A stretch of DNA of 64,000 nt from Chitinophagaceae bacterium (GCA_016786885.1 JAEUVO010000033.1:99225-163224); one strand, 5' to 3'. Positions 54,151 through 62,606 are shown, counted from the stretch's first letter. Numbers and translations: made by a program. Notes: generated by a model from the letters alone, not told the origin.

Positions 54151-54322
54151 TATTTATTCGCTACATTATTCCGCATAGACCGTATCCCGGATCCGTGAGA
54201 AAAGTATCGACGCCAAACAAACTAAGAATTGCTTGTGATGATGGATACCTTGGCCGCTTATGCTGACGAAACAGGCATTGGATATCGAGAACCAGGATTA
54301 TGTTATGAGTTGGGCAGAGTAA
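54151..54322 (+). pseudogene. Remnant of the 3' end of an hmgA-like gene
   Basis: The last ~60 codons of a homogentisate dioxygenase gene, in the same orientation as hmgA. The final 19 codons before TAA read LMLTKQALDIENQDYVMSW then AE, identical to hmgA at the protein level, and the base differences (CTT/CTG, CTG/CTT, GTG/GTT, GCG/GCA, TGA/TAA) are all synonymous. Upstream, similarity to the hmgA tail continues to about 54151 with insertions, deletions and in-frame stops (TGATGA at 54235-54240). So it is a decayed diverged copy, not a recent duplicate. It is too short to be functional. Confidence 0.85.
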
Positions 54323-54345
54323 TATATTGTAGCAAGACTTTTCTG

Positions 54346-54376
54346 AAAAAAGCCCTCCGGTTTCGGAGGGCTTTAA
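54346..54376. terminator. Rho-independent terminator
   Basis: AAAGCCCTCCG and CGGAGGGCTTT form an 11-bp stem around GTTT, with T-runs on the minus strand. It follows the lipoprotein gene at 54381. Confidence 0.9.
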
Positions 54377-54380
54377 AATT

Positions 54381-54653
54381 TTATCTTCCTTCAGAAGCAT
54401 CCTCGCATTTCTCTACTTCTTTTCCTACTTCCTCCAGAAAGGTTTTGTCATCTTTATATTTTTCCTGCATTTCTTTTTCATATTTTTCCCGAGCTTCTTC
54501 AGCCGCTTCTTTCGCAGCGCCTTCTGCTTTATAGGCTTTGGCATTCAGATCACACCATTTTTGGGCAATAGAAGCAGCGGTTGCTTTTCCGCCACAGGAG
54601 GTAAAAGAGATAGCAGCAATGATTACTGCAAATAATAAAAATTTTTGTTTCAT
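54381..54653 (-). CDS. Small coiled-coil lipoprotein
   Basis: 90 aa. Lipobox SFTSC (Cys 20). The mature ~70 residues are charged and helical with repeated KEAAEEAREKYEKEMQEKYK and a final KCEDASEGR, so a short coiled coil is likely, as in Lpp-like or other envelope lipoproteins. It has two further Cys (WCDLNAK, KCED). A terminator follows. Family unknown. Confidence 0.78.
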   Translation of the reverse strand: MKQKFLLFAVIIAAISFTSCGGKATAASIAQKWCDLNAKAYKAEGAAKEAAEEAREKYEKEMQEKYKDDKTFLEEVGKEVEKCEDASEGR

Positions 54654-54806
54654 GTGTTTAATGGTTTATGTCTTCGGTGAAGACTGGTTTGTAATATGCT
54701 CCTGAAGATAGTTTTTCTTTTTTAAAAGTCAAGCGATTGAATCGCCTCGTATTCAAATAATATGGGCACTTTGAAAAGCTTTATTCTTCAGTTGGAGAAA
54801 AAAATA

Positions 54807-54853
54807 TTTGGATGGATGGCAGGGATTTTTACCTTTGTTAACCATTTGGTTAA
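54807..54853 (+). promoter_or_regulatory. tetR promoter with overlapping operator
   Basis: -33 TTTG (54807-54810), a 19-nt spacer and -7 TACCTTTG (54830-54837) match the Bacteroidota promoter. It is directly followed by the palindrome TTAACCATTTGGTTAA (54838-54853), which would cover the start of transcription. The same palindrome, with two mismatches, lies at 55491-55506. Autoregulation by the TetR protein encoded 3 bases further on is the natural reading. Confidence 0.8.
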
Positions 54854-54856
54854 AAA

Positions 54857-55474
54857 ATGTCAAAAATCAAAAAGGATAAATCAACCGAAGAAAGGATACT
54901 GGCAGCCGCAAAAAAGATATTTGTCATGAAGGGGATGGCTGGTGCCCGGATGCAGGATATAGCGGATGAGGCCGGCATCAATAAAGCACTGTTGCATTAT
55001 TATTTTAAGAACAAGGAAAAACTGTTTGAAGTGATCTTTTTGGAAGCAGCCGGCAAGCTATTCCCCAAGATCAATGAAATATTCCTGGCAGATAAACCCT
55101 TGTTTGAAAAGATCGAAAGTTTTTGTGCTGAGTATATCAGCATCGTCATGGAAAACCCTTATCTGCCGCTGTTTGTATTGAATGAGATCAACCAGGACCC
55201 TGAATATTTTTTAAGTAAAGTATGGAAAGGAAAGAACCTGCCAATGCCGGAAAAATTCCTGGCACAAATTGAGCAGGAAGTTGCCAAAGGAAAGATAAAA
55301 AGGATCAGTCCCCTGCATTTGCTGATGAACCTGATCTCCATGACTGTTTTTCCGTTCGTGGCGAAACCTATGTTTCAGAAGAACCTTGGCCTGGATGAAT
55401 TACAATTTCGCTCAGTAATGGAACAGCGGAAAAAAGAGATACCGGGGTTCATCATTGATGCGATAAAGAAATAA
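54857..55474 (+). CDS. TetR/AcrR-family regulator of the efflux operon
   Basis: 205 aa. N-terminal helix-turn-helix ERILAAAKKIFVMKGMAGAR then MQDIADEAGINKALLHYYFK, followed by a ligand-binding helical domain with AEYISIVMENPYLPLFVLNE. It should repress the downstream operon and itself until an unknown ligand binds. It is the counterpart of E. coli CecR (YbiH), which controls ybhGFSR. Confidence 0.92.
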   Translation: MSKIKKDKSTEERILAAAKKIFVMKGMAGARMQDIADEAGINKALLHYYFKNKEKLFEVIFLEAAGKLFPKINEIFLADKPLFEKIESFCAEYISIVMENPYLPLFVLNEINQDPEYFLSKVWKGKNLPMPEKFLAQIEQEVAKGKIKRISPLHLLMNLISMTVFPFVAKPMFQKNLGLDELQFRSVMEQRKKEIPGFIIDAIKK

Positions 55475-55490
55475 TTTTTTTACTCTTATA

Positions 55491-55506
55491 TTAACTATCT
55501 GGTTAA
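55491..55506 (+). promoter_or_regulatory. Second TetR operator, before tolC-like gene
   Basis: TTAACTATCTGGTTAA matches the operator at 54838-54853 in 14 of 16 positions and is palindromic in its outer parts (TTAAC/GTTAA). It lies 11 bases before the start codon of the outer membrane factor gene. Confidence 0.75.
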
Positions 55507-55516
55507 ATTAATATTT

Positions 55517-56779
55517 ATGAGGAAATGTTTAATAATTTTCGGATTGTTCCTTTCTGTTCATGCTGATGGCCAGGCATTGCAAAAGCTCAGCCTGGCAGAG
55601 GCATACGATCTGTCACAGAAGAATTATCCCGCAGTAAAGCAAAAGGACCTGGTAAAACAGACCGCTGCCATCAGTGTAGAAAATTTACAAAAAGGATTTC
55701 TGCCGCAGTTTTCTTTAAGCGGACAGGCTACCTATCAATCCGATGTAACAAAGGTTCCGGTTTCACTGCCCGGTCTTAGTATTGAATCGCCTTCAAAGGA
55801 CCAGTACAAGTTAGTAGCAGATGTCAGTCAGCTGATCTATGATGGCGGAATGACCAAAGAACAAAAAGTATTGCAGCAACTCAACGCCACCGTGGAAGAT
55901 CAGAAAGTGGAAGTGGAATTGTATAAACTCAGGGAAAGGATCAACCAGCTTTATCTGAGTATTCTCTATCTCGATGAACAACTAAAACAGGTTGATTTAG
56001 TAAAAGCTGATATACAAACAGGCATTAAAAGGGTAGAGGCGCAGGTGCAGAATGGTGTGGCATTTAAGTCGAACCTGAATATGCTGAAAGCTGAATTATT
56101 GAAAACAGAACAAAGATCTATTGAAGTGAAAGCATCTAAAAAGGGATTAGTGGACGCAATGTCATTATTTATTGGCCATGAATTGGATGAGCATTTACAA
56201 TTGGAAAGACCTGTTTCTGATGCAGTCATTGTCAACGAAATTGTGCGGCCCGAATTAAAATTATATAGGGAACAACAAAAATTCATTGGTCAGCAGGAAA
56301 AACTGATCACTGCCAAAAACTTACCAAAGGCAAGCTTGTTCGCACAGGGTGGTTACGGCCGGCCGGGTTTGAATATGCTTTTAAATGATTTTGATTTTTT
56401 CTATATCGGTGGTATTCGGCTAAACTGGTCGCTTGGCGGATTGTACACAAAAAAGAAAGAGAAGGAACAGGTAAACATCAATAAAAAAATGGTAGAAGTA
56501 CAGAAGGAAACTTTCCTGCTCAACACCAATTCTTTGTTGAAGCAACAGAAAGCAGAAATTGATAAATTGCAAAAACTGGTAACATCAGATAATGAAATTA
56601 TCAGTTTGCGAAAGAGTGTAACAGATGCTGCCAAAGCACAACTGGAAAACGGGGTGATAACAGCCAATGATTTTCTGAAGGAAGTGAATGCAGAGGACCA
56701 GGCCCGGCAAACGCTGATCACTCACCAGGTACAATTATTACAGGCACAAATCAATTATCAAACCATTTTAGGTAAATAA
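55517..56779 (+). CDS. TolC-type outer membrane efflux protein
   Basis: 420 aa, signal peptide MRKCLIIFGLFLSVHADG. Two OEP repeats with long helices: LSLAEAYDLSQKNYPAVKQK near the start, then a strand-rich stretch and a second helical part with VTDAAKAQLENGVITANDF. It forms the outer membrane channel of the tripartite exporter encoded with the genes below. Operon of six genes with the next start 39 bases on. Confidence 0.92.
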   Translation: MRKCLIIFGLFLSVHADGQALQKLSLAEAYDLSQKNYPAVKQKDLVKQTAAISVENLQKGFLPQFSLSGQATYQSDVTKVPVSLPGLSIESPSKDQYKLVADVSQLIYDGGMTKEQKVLQQLNATVEDQKVEVELYKLRERINQLYLSILYLDEQLKQVDLVKADIQTGIKRVEAQVQNGVAFKSNLNMLKAELLKTEQRSIEVKASKKGLVDAMSLFIGHELDEHLQLERPVSDAVIVNEIVRPELKLYREQQKFIGQQEKLITAKNLPKASLFAQGGYGRPGLNMLLNDFDFFYIGGIRLNWSLGGLYTKKKEKEQVNINKKMVEVQKETFLLNTNSLLKQQKAEIDKLQKLVTSDNEIISLRKSVTDAAKAQLENGVITANDFLKEVNAEDQARQTLITHQVQLLQAQINYQTILGK

Positions 56780-56818
56780 CTCACCCGACCTCTCTTTTAG
56801 GAGGAAAAAACATTAAAT

Positions 56819-57769
56819 ATGAAAAGAGTATTTCTGTTTTTTGTCATTGGAAGTTTTCTTGTTATAGCATCATGCAATAATGGCAATAGCAAATTTGATG
56901 CAAGTGGTACTTTCGAAGCCAATGAAGTCATCGTTTCTTCTGAGTTGTCAGGAAAGATTCTGAGTCTTAACGTGGAAGAAGGTCAGACCCTTTCTAAAGA
57001 TTCAGTAGTCGGAATGGTGGATGCGGCTACTATTTCCCTGCAGAAAGAGCAGGTGGAGGCTAATATACAAGCATTGTCAGAAAAAACTGCAGATGCATCA
57101 CCACAGGTAAAATTGCTGGAGAATCAATTGGCTGTACAGCAATCACAATTGAATAACCTGCTGCATGAACAAACAAGGATTCAAAATTTGCTGAAACAGG
57201 ATGCAGCTACCGGAAAACAGTTAGACGATATAACTGCACAGGTGGATGTGGCTAAAAAAAACCTGGCGGTCACACAACAGCAAATAAATGTACAGCGGAA
57301 TAATATCGCCACACAAAACCGAAGCATCCTGAGTGAAGGCAAACCATTACAGAAAAGAGTGGCTCAACTGGAAGACCAGTTGAAACGGGCCAGTATTGTC
57401 AACCCCGTCGGCGGTACCATTATTACAAAATATGCAGAAGCAGGCGAGATTACTTCAGCAGGAAAGGCATTGTATAAAATCGCCGATTTGTCAACAATGA
57501 CATTAAGGGCTTACCCGACAAGTTCTCAATTATCAACAATAAAACTGGGGCAAATGGTGAAAGTGATGGTGGATGATGGAGATAAAAAGTATAAAGAGTT
57601 CAATGGTACAATCACCTGGATAGCTGATAAAGCCGAGTTCACCCCAAAAACTATTCAGACAAAAGATGAAAGGGCTAACCTGGTGTATGCAATAAAAATT
57701 AAAGTGAAGAATGACGGGTATCTGAAGATCGGAATGTATGGGGAGGTAAAATTTGGTAATAACCAGTAA
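56819..57769 (+). CDS. HlyD-family periplasmic adaptor lipoprotein
   Basis: 316 aa, lipobox VIASC (Cys 19), like YbhG but anchored. Biotinyl-lipoyl part DASGTFEANEVIVSSELSGK, a long coiled-coil hairpin (KEQVEANIQALSEKTADAS, QLDDITAQVDVAKKNLAV) and a beta-barrel part IVNPVGGTIITKYAEAGEIT. Links the ABC module to TolC. It overlaps the next gene by one base. Confidence 0.92.
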   Translation: MKRVFLFFVIGSFLVIASCNNGNSKFDASGTFEANEVIVSSELSGKILSLNVEEGQTLSKDSVVGMVDAATISLQKEQVEANIQALSEKTADASPQVKLLENQLAVQQSQLNNLLHEQTRIQNLLKQDAATGKQLDDITAQVDVAKKNLAVTQQQINVQRNNIATQNRSILSEGKPLQKRVAQLEDQLKRASIVNPVGGTIITKYAEAGEITSAGKALYKIADLSTMTLRAYPTSSQLSTIKLGQMVKVMVDDGDKKYKEFNGTITWIADKAEFTPKTIQTKDERANLVYAIKIKVKNDGYLKIGMYGEVKFGNNQ

Positions 57770-58677
57770 TGACAGCAGTTAAAATTAATAACGTTGTAAA
57801 GACCTATGGTAAGAAGAAAGAAGTAACTGCATTAAGTGATATTTCTTTTTCTGTATCGAAAGGCGAACTCTTTGGAATCATCGGCCCCGATGGTGCAGGT
57901 AAAACCTCTTTATTCAGGATACTCACCACATTATTACTGGCAGATAAAGGTGGGGCAACAGTAGATGGATTTGACATAGTGAAAGATTATAAAGCTATTC
58001 GCCAAAGAGTGGGGTATATGCCCGGCAGGTTTTCACTTTACCAGGATCTTTCCGTAAAAGAGAATCTTGACTTTTTTGCCACCATTTTTAATACTTCTGT
58101 GGAAGAGAATTATGAACTGATAAAAGATATCTACTCGCAGATTGAACCATTCAAAGACAGAAAAGCAGGTAAGTTGTCCGGTGGTATGAAGCAAAAGCTT
58201 GCACTAAGTTGTGCATTGATACATAGTCCGTCTGTCTTGTTTCTTGATGAACCGACTACCGGCGTTGACGCAGTATCCCGGAAAGAATTCTGGGAAATGC
58301 TGAAAAGATTAAAAGAACAGGGTATTACCATTCTCGTTTCCACACCTTATATGGATGAAGCAAGTATGTGCGACAGGGTGGCTTTGATTCAATCTGGTAG
58401 AATTTTATCCATTAATACACCGAAGGGTATCGTAGAGACTTTTGGTAAGAAACTGCTGGCAGTTAAAAGTAATGATATGCTTCGGTTGCTGCATGATTTG
58501 AAACAGTGTGAAGAGGTGCAGGATGCGTATCCGTTTGGGGAATATCATCATGCAGTGATGAAGAGCGATGGAAGACAGGAATTAAATAACTATTTGTTAA
58601 AGAAAGGATATGGGTTTGAATTAAGAGAAACGGAGGCAAATATTGAAGACTGTTTCATGCAATTAATGAAGGAATGA
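57769..58677 (+). CDS. ABC transporter ATPase, first half of split YbhF
   Basis: 302 aa. Walker A GPDGAGKT (Asp instead of Asn), signature LSGGMKQ and Walker B LFLDEPTTGVD are present. The H-loop reads STPYMDEAS, with Pro where His is normal. E. coli YbhF is one protein with two ATPase halves, and this gene corresponds to the N-terminal half, in which the H-loop is also non-His (SYLDEA). It is followed by the partner ATPase one base later. Confidence 0.92.
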   Translation: MTAVKINNVVKTYGKKKEVTALSDISFSVSKGELFGIIGPDGAGKTSLFRILTTLLLADKGGATVDGFDIVKDYKAIRQRVGYMPGRFSLYQDLSVKENLDFFATIFNTSVEENYELIKDIYSQIEPFKDRKAGKLSGGMKQKLALSCALIHSPSVLFLDEPTTGVDAVSRKEFWEMLKRLKEQGITILVSTPYMDEASMCDRVALIQSGRILSINTPKGIVETFGKKLLAVKSNDMLRLLHDLKQCEEVQDAYPFGEYHHAVMKSDGRQELNNYLLKKGYGFELRETEANIEDCFMQLMKE

Positions 58678-58678
58678 T

Positions 58679-59425
58679 ATGGTGAATGAAAAAGTAATAC
58701 TAGTAGAAAATCTAACGAAGAAGTTTGAAGACTTTACCGCAGTAGACCATATCAGCTTTGATGTGCATAAAGGGGAGATTTTCGGTTTTCTCGGTGCTAA
58801 CGGTGCCGGAAAAACTACTGCTATGCGGATGTTATCCGGGTTGTCTATGCCCACATCCGGTAAGGCAATGGTGGCCGGCTTTGATGTATACAGGGAGAAT
58901 GAAAAGATCAAAAGGAATATCGGTTATATGAGTCAAAAGTTTTCTTTGTATGAGGATCTGACTGTGAGAGAAAATATTCGCTTTTATGCAGGCATTTATG
59001 GAAAGAGCAGCCATTTTATAAAAGAAAAAACAGAGCTGGTGCTGGATGAACTTCATTTAACAGCAGAAGGTGATAAGCTGGTGAAATCATTGCCACTGGG
59101 CTGGAAACAGAAACTGGCTTTTTCAGTTGCCATTTTTCATGAACCCCGAATTGTGTTCTTAGATGAACCAACGGGGGGTGTGGATCCTGTGACAAGAAGA
59201 GAGTTCTGGCATATGATCTATGAAGCCGCTGCTTCAGGCATTACGGTTTTTGTTACTACACACTATATGGATGAAGCGGAGTATTGCGACAGAGTAAGTA
59301 TTATGGTGGATGGAAGGATTGATGCATTGGATACACCGCAGCAACTCAAGAAAACTTTTGCTGCCATATCGATGGATGAAGTTTTTTTAAAACTGGCGAG
59401 GAAAGCCACAAGGGCGGGAGACTAA
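58679..59425 (+). CDS. ABC transporter ATPase, second half of split YbhF
   Basis: 248 aa. Walker A GANGAGKTT, Walker B VFLDEPTGGVD and H-loop TTHYMDEAE are canonical, but the signature is LPLGWKQ rather than LSGGQ. This is the C-terminal half of YbhF (which has ELPLGFKQ). It would pair with the previous protein, whose signature is canonical, so only one of the two ATP sites would be complete. Confidence 0.92.
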   Translation: MVNEKVILVENLTKKFEDFTAVDHISFDVHKGEIFGFLGANGAGKTTAMRMLSGLSMPTSGKAMVAGFDVYRENEKIKRNIGYMSQKFSLYEDLTVRENIRFYAGIYGKSSHFIKEKTELVLDELHLTAEGDKLVKSLPLGWKQKLAFSVAIFHEPRIVFLDEPTGGVDPVTRREFWHMIYEAAASGITVFVTTHYMDEAEYCDRVSIMVDGRIDALDTPQQLKKTFAAISMDEVFLKLARKATRAGD

Positions 59426-59427
59426 AC

Positions 59428-60534
59428 ATGAAACAATTTTTTGCTTTTGTAAGGAAAGAATTTTATCACATCTTCCGTGACAGGCGGACGATGTTCATCC
59501 TGCTGGCCATGCCGGTAGTGCAGATCATTATTTTCGGCTTTGCACTGACGAATGAAGTAAAGAATTCTAAAATCGCTATTTGGGATCAGTCTAAAGATGT
59601 GGCTACTGCTTCTTTGATCACCCAGCTGGAGGCCAGCCGTTATTTTGAAGTAGAACAATCCATTAATACAGCCAAAGAAATTGAATCGATCTTTCAAAAA
59701 GGTGAAGTAAAACTGGCTGTTATTTTGCCCCCGCATTTTGATGAAGACCTCCGGCATTTCAATAAAGCACAGGTACAGTTGATCGCCGATGCCTCAGATC
59801 CTAATGTGGCTAATACACTGACGAATTATGCCTCTGCTATTATAATAGATTATCAAAACAGGATAACAGATGAAAGAAAACTGCCCTATACAATTACTAC
59901 GGAGATGCGGATGCTATACAACCCGGAGCTGAAGGGGGCATACAATTTTGTACCTGGTGTAATGGCGATGGTGTTGTTGCTGGTTTGCACCATGATGACT
60001 GCGATTACGATTGTCAGGGAAAAAGAAACAGGTACGATGGAGGTAATGCTGGTGTCACCGGCAAACCCACTGAAGATTGTCATTGCCAAGGCAGTTCCCT
60101 ATTTTTTATTATCGGCAGTTAATATTATTACCATTTTGTTGTTAAGTGTTTTTGTACTGGATGTGCCGGTTAATGGTAGCCTCGTTCTGCTTGTCGGGGA
60201 AAGCCTGTTATTTACGCTGGTGTCATTGGCTTTGGGTCTACTTATTTCCACGAAAGCAGGTTCACAACAGACAGCTTTGTTTATTTCGCTGGTGGGTCTT
60301 TTGCTCCCTACTGTTATGCTCAGTGGGTTTATGTTCCCGATTGAGAATATGCCATTGCCATTACGAACCGTGTCGAATATAGTTCCGGCGAGATGGTATT
60401 ACAGTATTGTAAAATCTGTAATGATAAAAGGAATTGGACTGCATGCTGTTTGGAAAGAAACACTGATCCTTTCCGGAATGCTGATATTCTTTTTGGGGCT
60501 TGCTATTAAGAATTTTAAAACCCGGCTGGCATGA
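59428..60534 (+). CDS. ABC-2 type permease, YbhS-like
   Basis: 368 aa. First membrane segment after FRDRRTMFILLAMPVVQIII, a large periplasmic part (residues ~45-170) and five C-terminal membrane segments (VPGVMAMVLLLVCTMMTAIT, FLLSAVNIITILLLSVFVL and others). The conserved REKETGTMEVMLVSP after the second helix is typical. Exports an unknown substrate with the partner permease. Confidence 0.92.
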   Translation: MKQFFAFVRKEFYHIFRDRRTMFILLAMPVVQIIIFGFALTNEVKNSKIAIWDQSKDVATASLITQLEASRYFEVEQSINTAKEIESIFQKGEVKLAVILPPHFDEDLRHFNKAQVQLIADASDPNVANTLTNYASAIIIDYQNRITDERKLPYTITTEMRMLYNPELKGAYNFVPGVMAMVLLLVCTMMTAITIVREKETGTMEVMLVSPANPLKIVIAKAVPYFLLSAVNIITILLLSVFVLDVPVNGSLVLLVGESLLFTLVSLALGLLISTKAGSQQTALFISLVGLLLPTVMLSGFMFPIENMPLPLRTVSNIVPARWYYSIVKSVMIKGIGLHAVWKETLILSGMLIFFLGLAIKNFKTRLA

Positions 60535-61649
60535 GAACATTAAAATATTTATTGCAAAAAGAGTTCAGGCAGATATTCAGGGATCCATCCATTCTTCGCC
60601 TGATATTTATCATGCCGGTGATACAGTTGATAATTTTGCCCTTTGCAGCAGATTATGAAATCAAGAATATCAAGCTGGCCGTAATAGATCATGACCATTC
60701 TTCTTATTCCAGAAACCTGATTGCCAAAATAGCCTCATCTGGTTATTTCATCCTGACAAATTATACCGGCTCTTATTCCGAGGCAATGGGTAAGCTAGAG
60801 CATGATAAAGCAGATCTTATCCTGGAGGTTCCTGTTTCATTTGAAAAAGAACTTGTAAAGGAAAGTGAGTCGAAATTATTCTTAGCTGTAAATGCTATCA
60901 ATGGGGTAAAAGCCGGGCTTGGAAGTGCTTATCTCCGCAGTATAATACAAGACTACAATAAAGAAGTAAGAACAGAATGGATACAATTTCCCCGGTTTGA
61001 CCCGGAAACAAATATCGCAGTCACATATTCTAACTGGTTCAACCCATCCATGAATTATAAAATTTTCATGGTTCCGGGTATACTTGTTTTATTGCTGACA
61101 ATGGTGGGTGCTAATCTCACCGCCATAAACATTGTAAGAGAAAAGGAAATAGGGACGATTGAGCAGATCAACGTAACTCCTGTCAGTAAAGTTCACTTTA
61201 TACTGGGTAAGCTGATCCCTTTTTGGATACTTGGGTTAGCAGTGTTCACACTTGGATTGGGTATTGCCCGGTTATTTTATGGTATCACACCGGCTGGAAA
61301 TATGATGACCGTTTATGTGTTTGCGGCCGTTTACCTCCTGGCTGTTTTGGGGTTAGGGTTATTGATATCTACTTATGCAGATAATCAGCAACAGGCTATG
61401 CTTATATCCTTTTTCCTGATGATGATTTTTATTTTATTGGGCGGTTTATACACCTCTATCGACAGTATGCCTTCCTGGGCAAAAGCAATAACAAAAGCCA
61501 ATCCTGTATCTTATTTCATTGAAGTGATCCGGATGGTTGTGCTGAAGGGCAGTGGTTTGGCGGATATTAAATCACAGTTACTGACTATTTCCGGCTTCGC
61601 CATAGTATTAAATGGATGGGCAATACTTAATTATCATAAGCGTTCCTGA
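60531..61649 (+). CDS. ABC-2 type permease, YbhR-like
   Basis: 372 aa. It overlaps the previous gene by 4 bases (ATGA). Same topology with FRDPSILRLIFIMPVIQLII at the first helix, the VREKEIGTIEQINVTPV motif and late helices such as LISFFLMMIFILLGGLYTS. Together the two permeases form the membrane domain. This is the last gene of the efflux operon. Confidence 0.92.
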   Translation: MRTLKYLLQKEFRQIFRDPSILRLIFIMPVIQLIILPFAADYEIKNIKLAVIDHDHSSYSRNLIAKIASSGYFILTNYTGSYSEAMGKLEHDKADLILEVPVSFEKELVKESESKLFLAVNAINGVKAGLGSAYLRSIIQDYNKEVRTEWIQFPRFDPETNIAVTYSNWFNPSMNYKIFMVPGILVLLLTMVGANLTAINIVREKEIGTIEQINVTPVSKVHFILGKLIPFWILGLAVFTLGLGIARLFYGITPAGNMMTVYVFAAVYLLAVLGLGLLISTYADNQQQAMLISFFLMMIFILLGGLYTSIDSMPSWAKAITKANPVSYFIEVIRMVVLKGSGLADIKSQLLTISGFAIVLNGWAILNYHKRS

Positions 61650-61710
61650 GTAAAATCGTTTTTTAAAGCAGGCAAAGTTTTTTATATTCGGATAACTAAA
61701 ACGATTTACT
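61649..61710 (+). promoter_or_regulatory. Long inverted repeat abutting a start codon
   Basis: AGTAAAATCGTTTT (61649-61662) and AAAACGATTTACT (61698-61710) are complementary apart from one bulged A. The right arm ends directly at the ATG at 61711. Between them TATATTCG (61683-61690) may be a -7 box. Either an operator pair around a promoter or an RNA hairpin that hides the start codon is possible. Confidence 0.55.
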
Positions 61711-62106
61711 ATGCTAAAAATCACAAATCTTAAAGAAGGCGATATTATCAGGGTTGACGACGATGGGGTAATGAGAGAAGGTACAGTTATCCGGGTTAGC
61801 CGGGAAGAACACCAGGCATTGGTGGATAATGGTATACAGGAATTCTGGTACAACCCGGATGACATGCATGCTGTACCACTTGATGAGCCCCAGTTAATCA
61901 GGCTGGGATTTACTAAGGAGGATGCGGATGGCGGAGTTAAGTACAAAAAAGACTCATTCCGGTTGGTAACCCCCAAAAAAGGCGATTTTTCCAATATTGA
62001 GATGTGGTGGCGGGAGGACAGGCGCCATTTTAGCTTTCCGCTGTCAGTTCATGAGCTTCAGAACCTGTACCTGGACATGACCAAAGTGCACCTGGATATG
62101 GCCTGA
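61711..62106 (+). CDS. Conserved hypothetical protein
   Basis: 131 aa, cytoplasmic. A first small beta-barrel-like part ([40 protein letters not shown]) and a second with [20 protein letters not shown] followed by [15 protein letters not shown]. Bacteroidota-specific in my memory, function unknown. A long inverted repeat covers its leader, and a terminator-like structure follows. Confidence 0.78.
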   Translation: MLKITNLKEGDIIRVDDDGVMREGTVIRVSREEHQALVDNGIQEFWYNPDDMHAVPLDEPQLIRLGFTKEDADGGVKYKKDSFRLVTPKKGDFSNIEMWWREDRRHFSFPLSVHELQNLYLDMTKVHLDMA

Positions 62107-62155
62107 GCAGGCCTGTATTCTTTTCTTGAGCCAAATCAAGCATGTTTTTCCACAT

Positions 62156-62193
62156 AACCCCGAAAAAAGATTGGGGTTTCTTCTTTTTTCGGG
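62156..62193 (+). terminator. Terminator with two competing stems
   Basis: AACCCC (62156-62161) pairs with GGGGTT (62173-62178), followed by TCTTCTTTTTT. Alternatively CCCGAAAAAAG (62159-62169) pairs with CTTTTTTCGGG (62183-62193) over 11 bp. The two are mutually exclusive. The infA promoter starts 11 bases later. Confidence 0.65.
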
Positions 62194-62203
62194 TGCATCC
62201 GCC

Positions 62204-62211
62204 TATCTTTG
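62204..62211 (+). promoter_or_regulatory. Promoter -7 box of infA operon
   Basis: TATCTTTG matches TAnnTTTG, 16 bases before the infA ATG. I saw no clear TTTG -33 box at 19-20 bases. Confidence 0.6.
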
Positions 62212-62227
62212 CAGCCCTAAAATTTCT

Positions 62228-62446
62228 ATGTCGAAACAACCGCTCATTAAACAAGATGGTATTATCCTGGAAGCCTTATCGAACGCTATGTTCAGGGTAA
62301 AACTGGAAAATGGCCACGAAATACTGGCCACCATCTCTGGAAAAATGAGAATGCATTACATCCGGATCTTACCGGGTGATAAAGTAGGAGTAGAACTTTC
62401 GCCATATGATTTGACAAGGGGTAGAATTAATTTCAGGTATAAATAA
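62228..62446 (+). CDS. infA: Translation initiation factor IF-1
   Basis: 72 aa OB-fold protein, normal length. [20 protein letters not shown], then [20 protein letters not shown] and [20 protein letters not shown] are clear IF-1 blocks. It binds the A site of the 30S subunit. First gene of the alpha-operon segment with its own -7 box. Confidence 0.97.
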   Translation: MSKQPLIKQDGIILEALSNAMFRVKLENGHEILATISGKMRMHYIRILPGDKVGVELSPYDLTRGRINFRYK

Positions 62447-62454
62447 TGCTTGAC

Positions 62455-62477
62455 GCCAAAAGCTGAAAGCTAAAAGC
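62455..62477 (+). repeat. Heptad run between infA and rpmJ
   Basis: GCCAAAA, GCTGAAA, GCTAAAA and GC form an exact 7-nt period ending 7 bases before the rpmJ ATG. There is no inverted partner here. It resembles one arm of the heptad-array hairpins nearby. Confidence 0.6.
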
Positions 62478-62484
62478 AAAACAA

Positions 62485-62601
62485 ATGAAAGTAAGAGCAT
62501 CTATCAAAAAGCGTAGCGTCGACTGCAAAATTGTACGTCGTAAGGGTAAGCTTTATGTAATTAACAAAAAGAATCCCCGCTTTAAGCAAAGACAGGGATA
62601 A
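62485..62601 (+). CDS. rpmJ: Ribosomal protein L36 (bL36)
   Basis: 38 aa: [20 protein letters not shown] then [18 protein letters not shown]. One Cys at position 14 and no second pair of Cys, so this is the C-minus zinc-free type common in Bacteroidota. It follows infA as expected. Confidence 0.95.
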   Translation: MKVRASIKKRSVDCKIVRRKGKLYVINKKNPRFKQRQG

Positions 62602-62606
62602 TAAAT

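Noticed and set aside
54229..54534. 101-codon open frame on the plus strand
   Set aside because: Its start lies in the hmgA remnant in the wrong frame and its end is antisense to the small lipoprotein gene.
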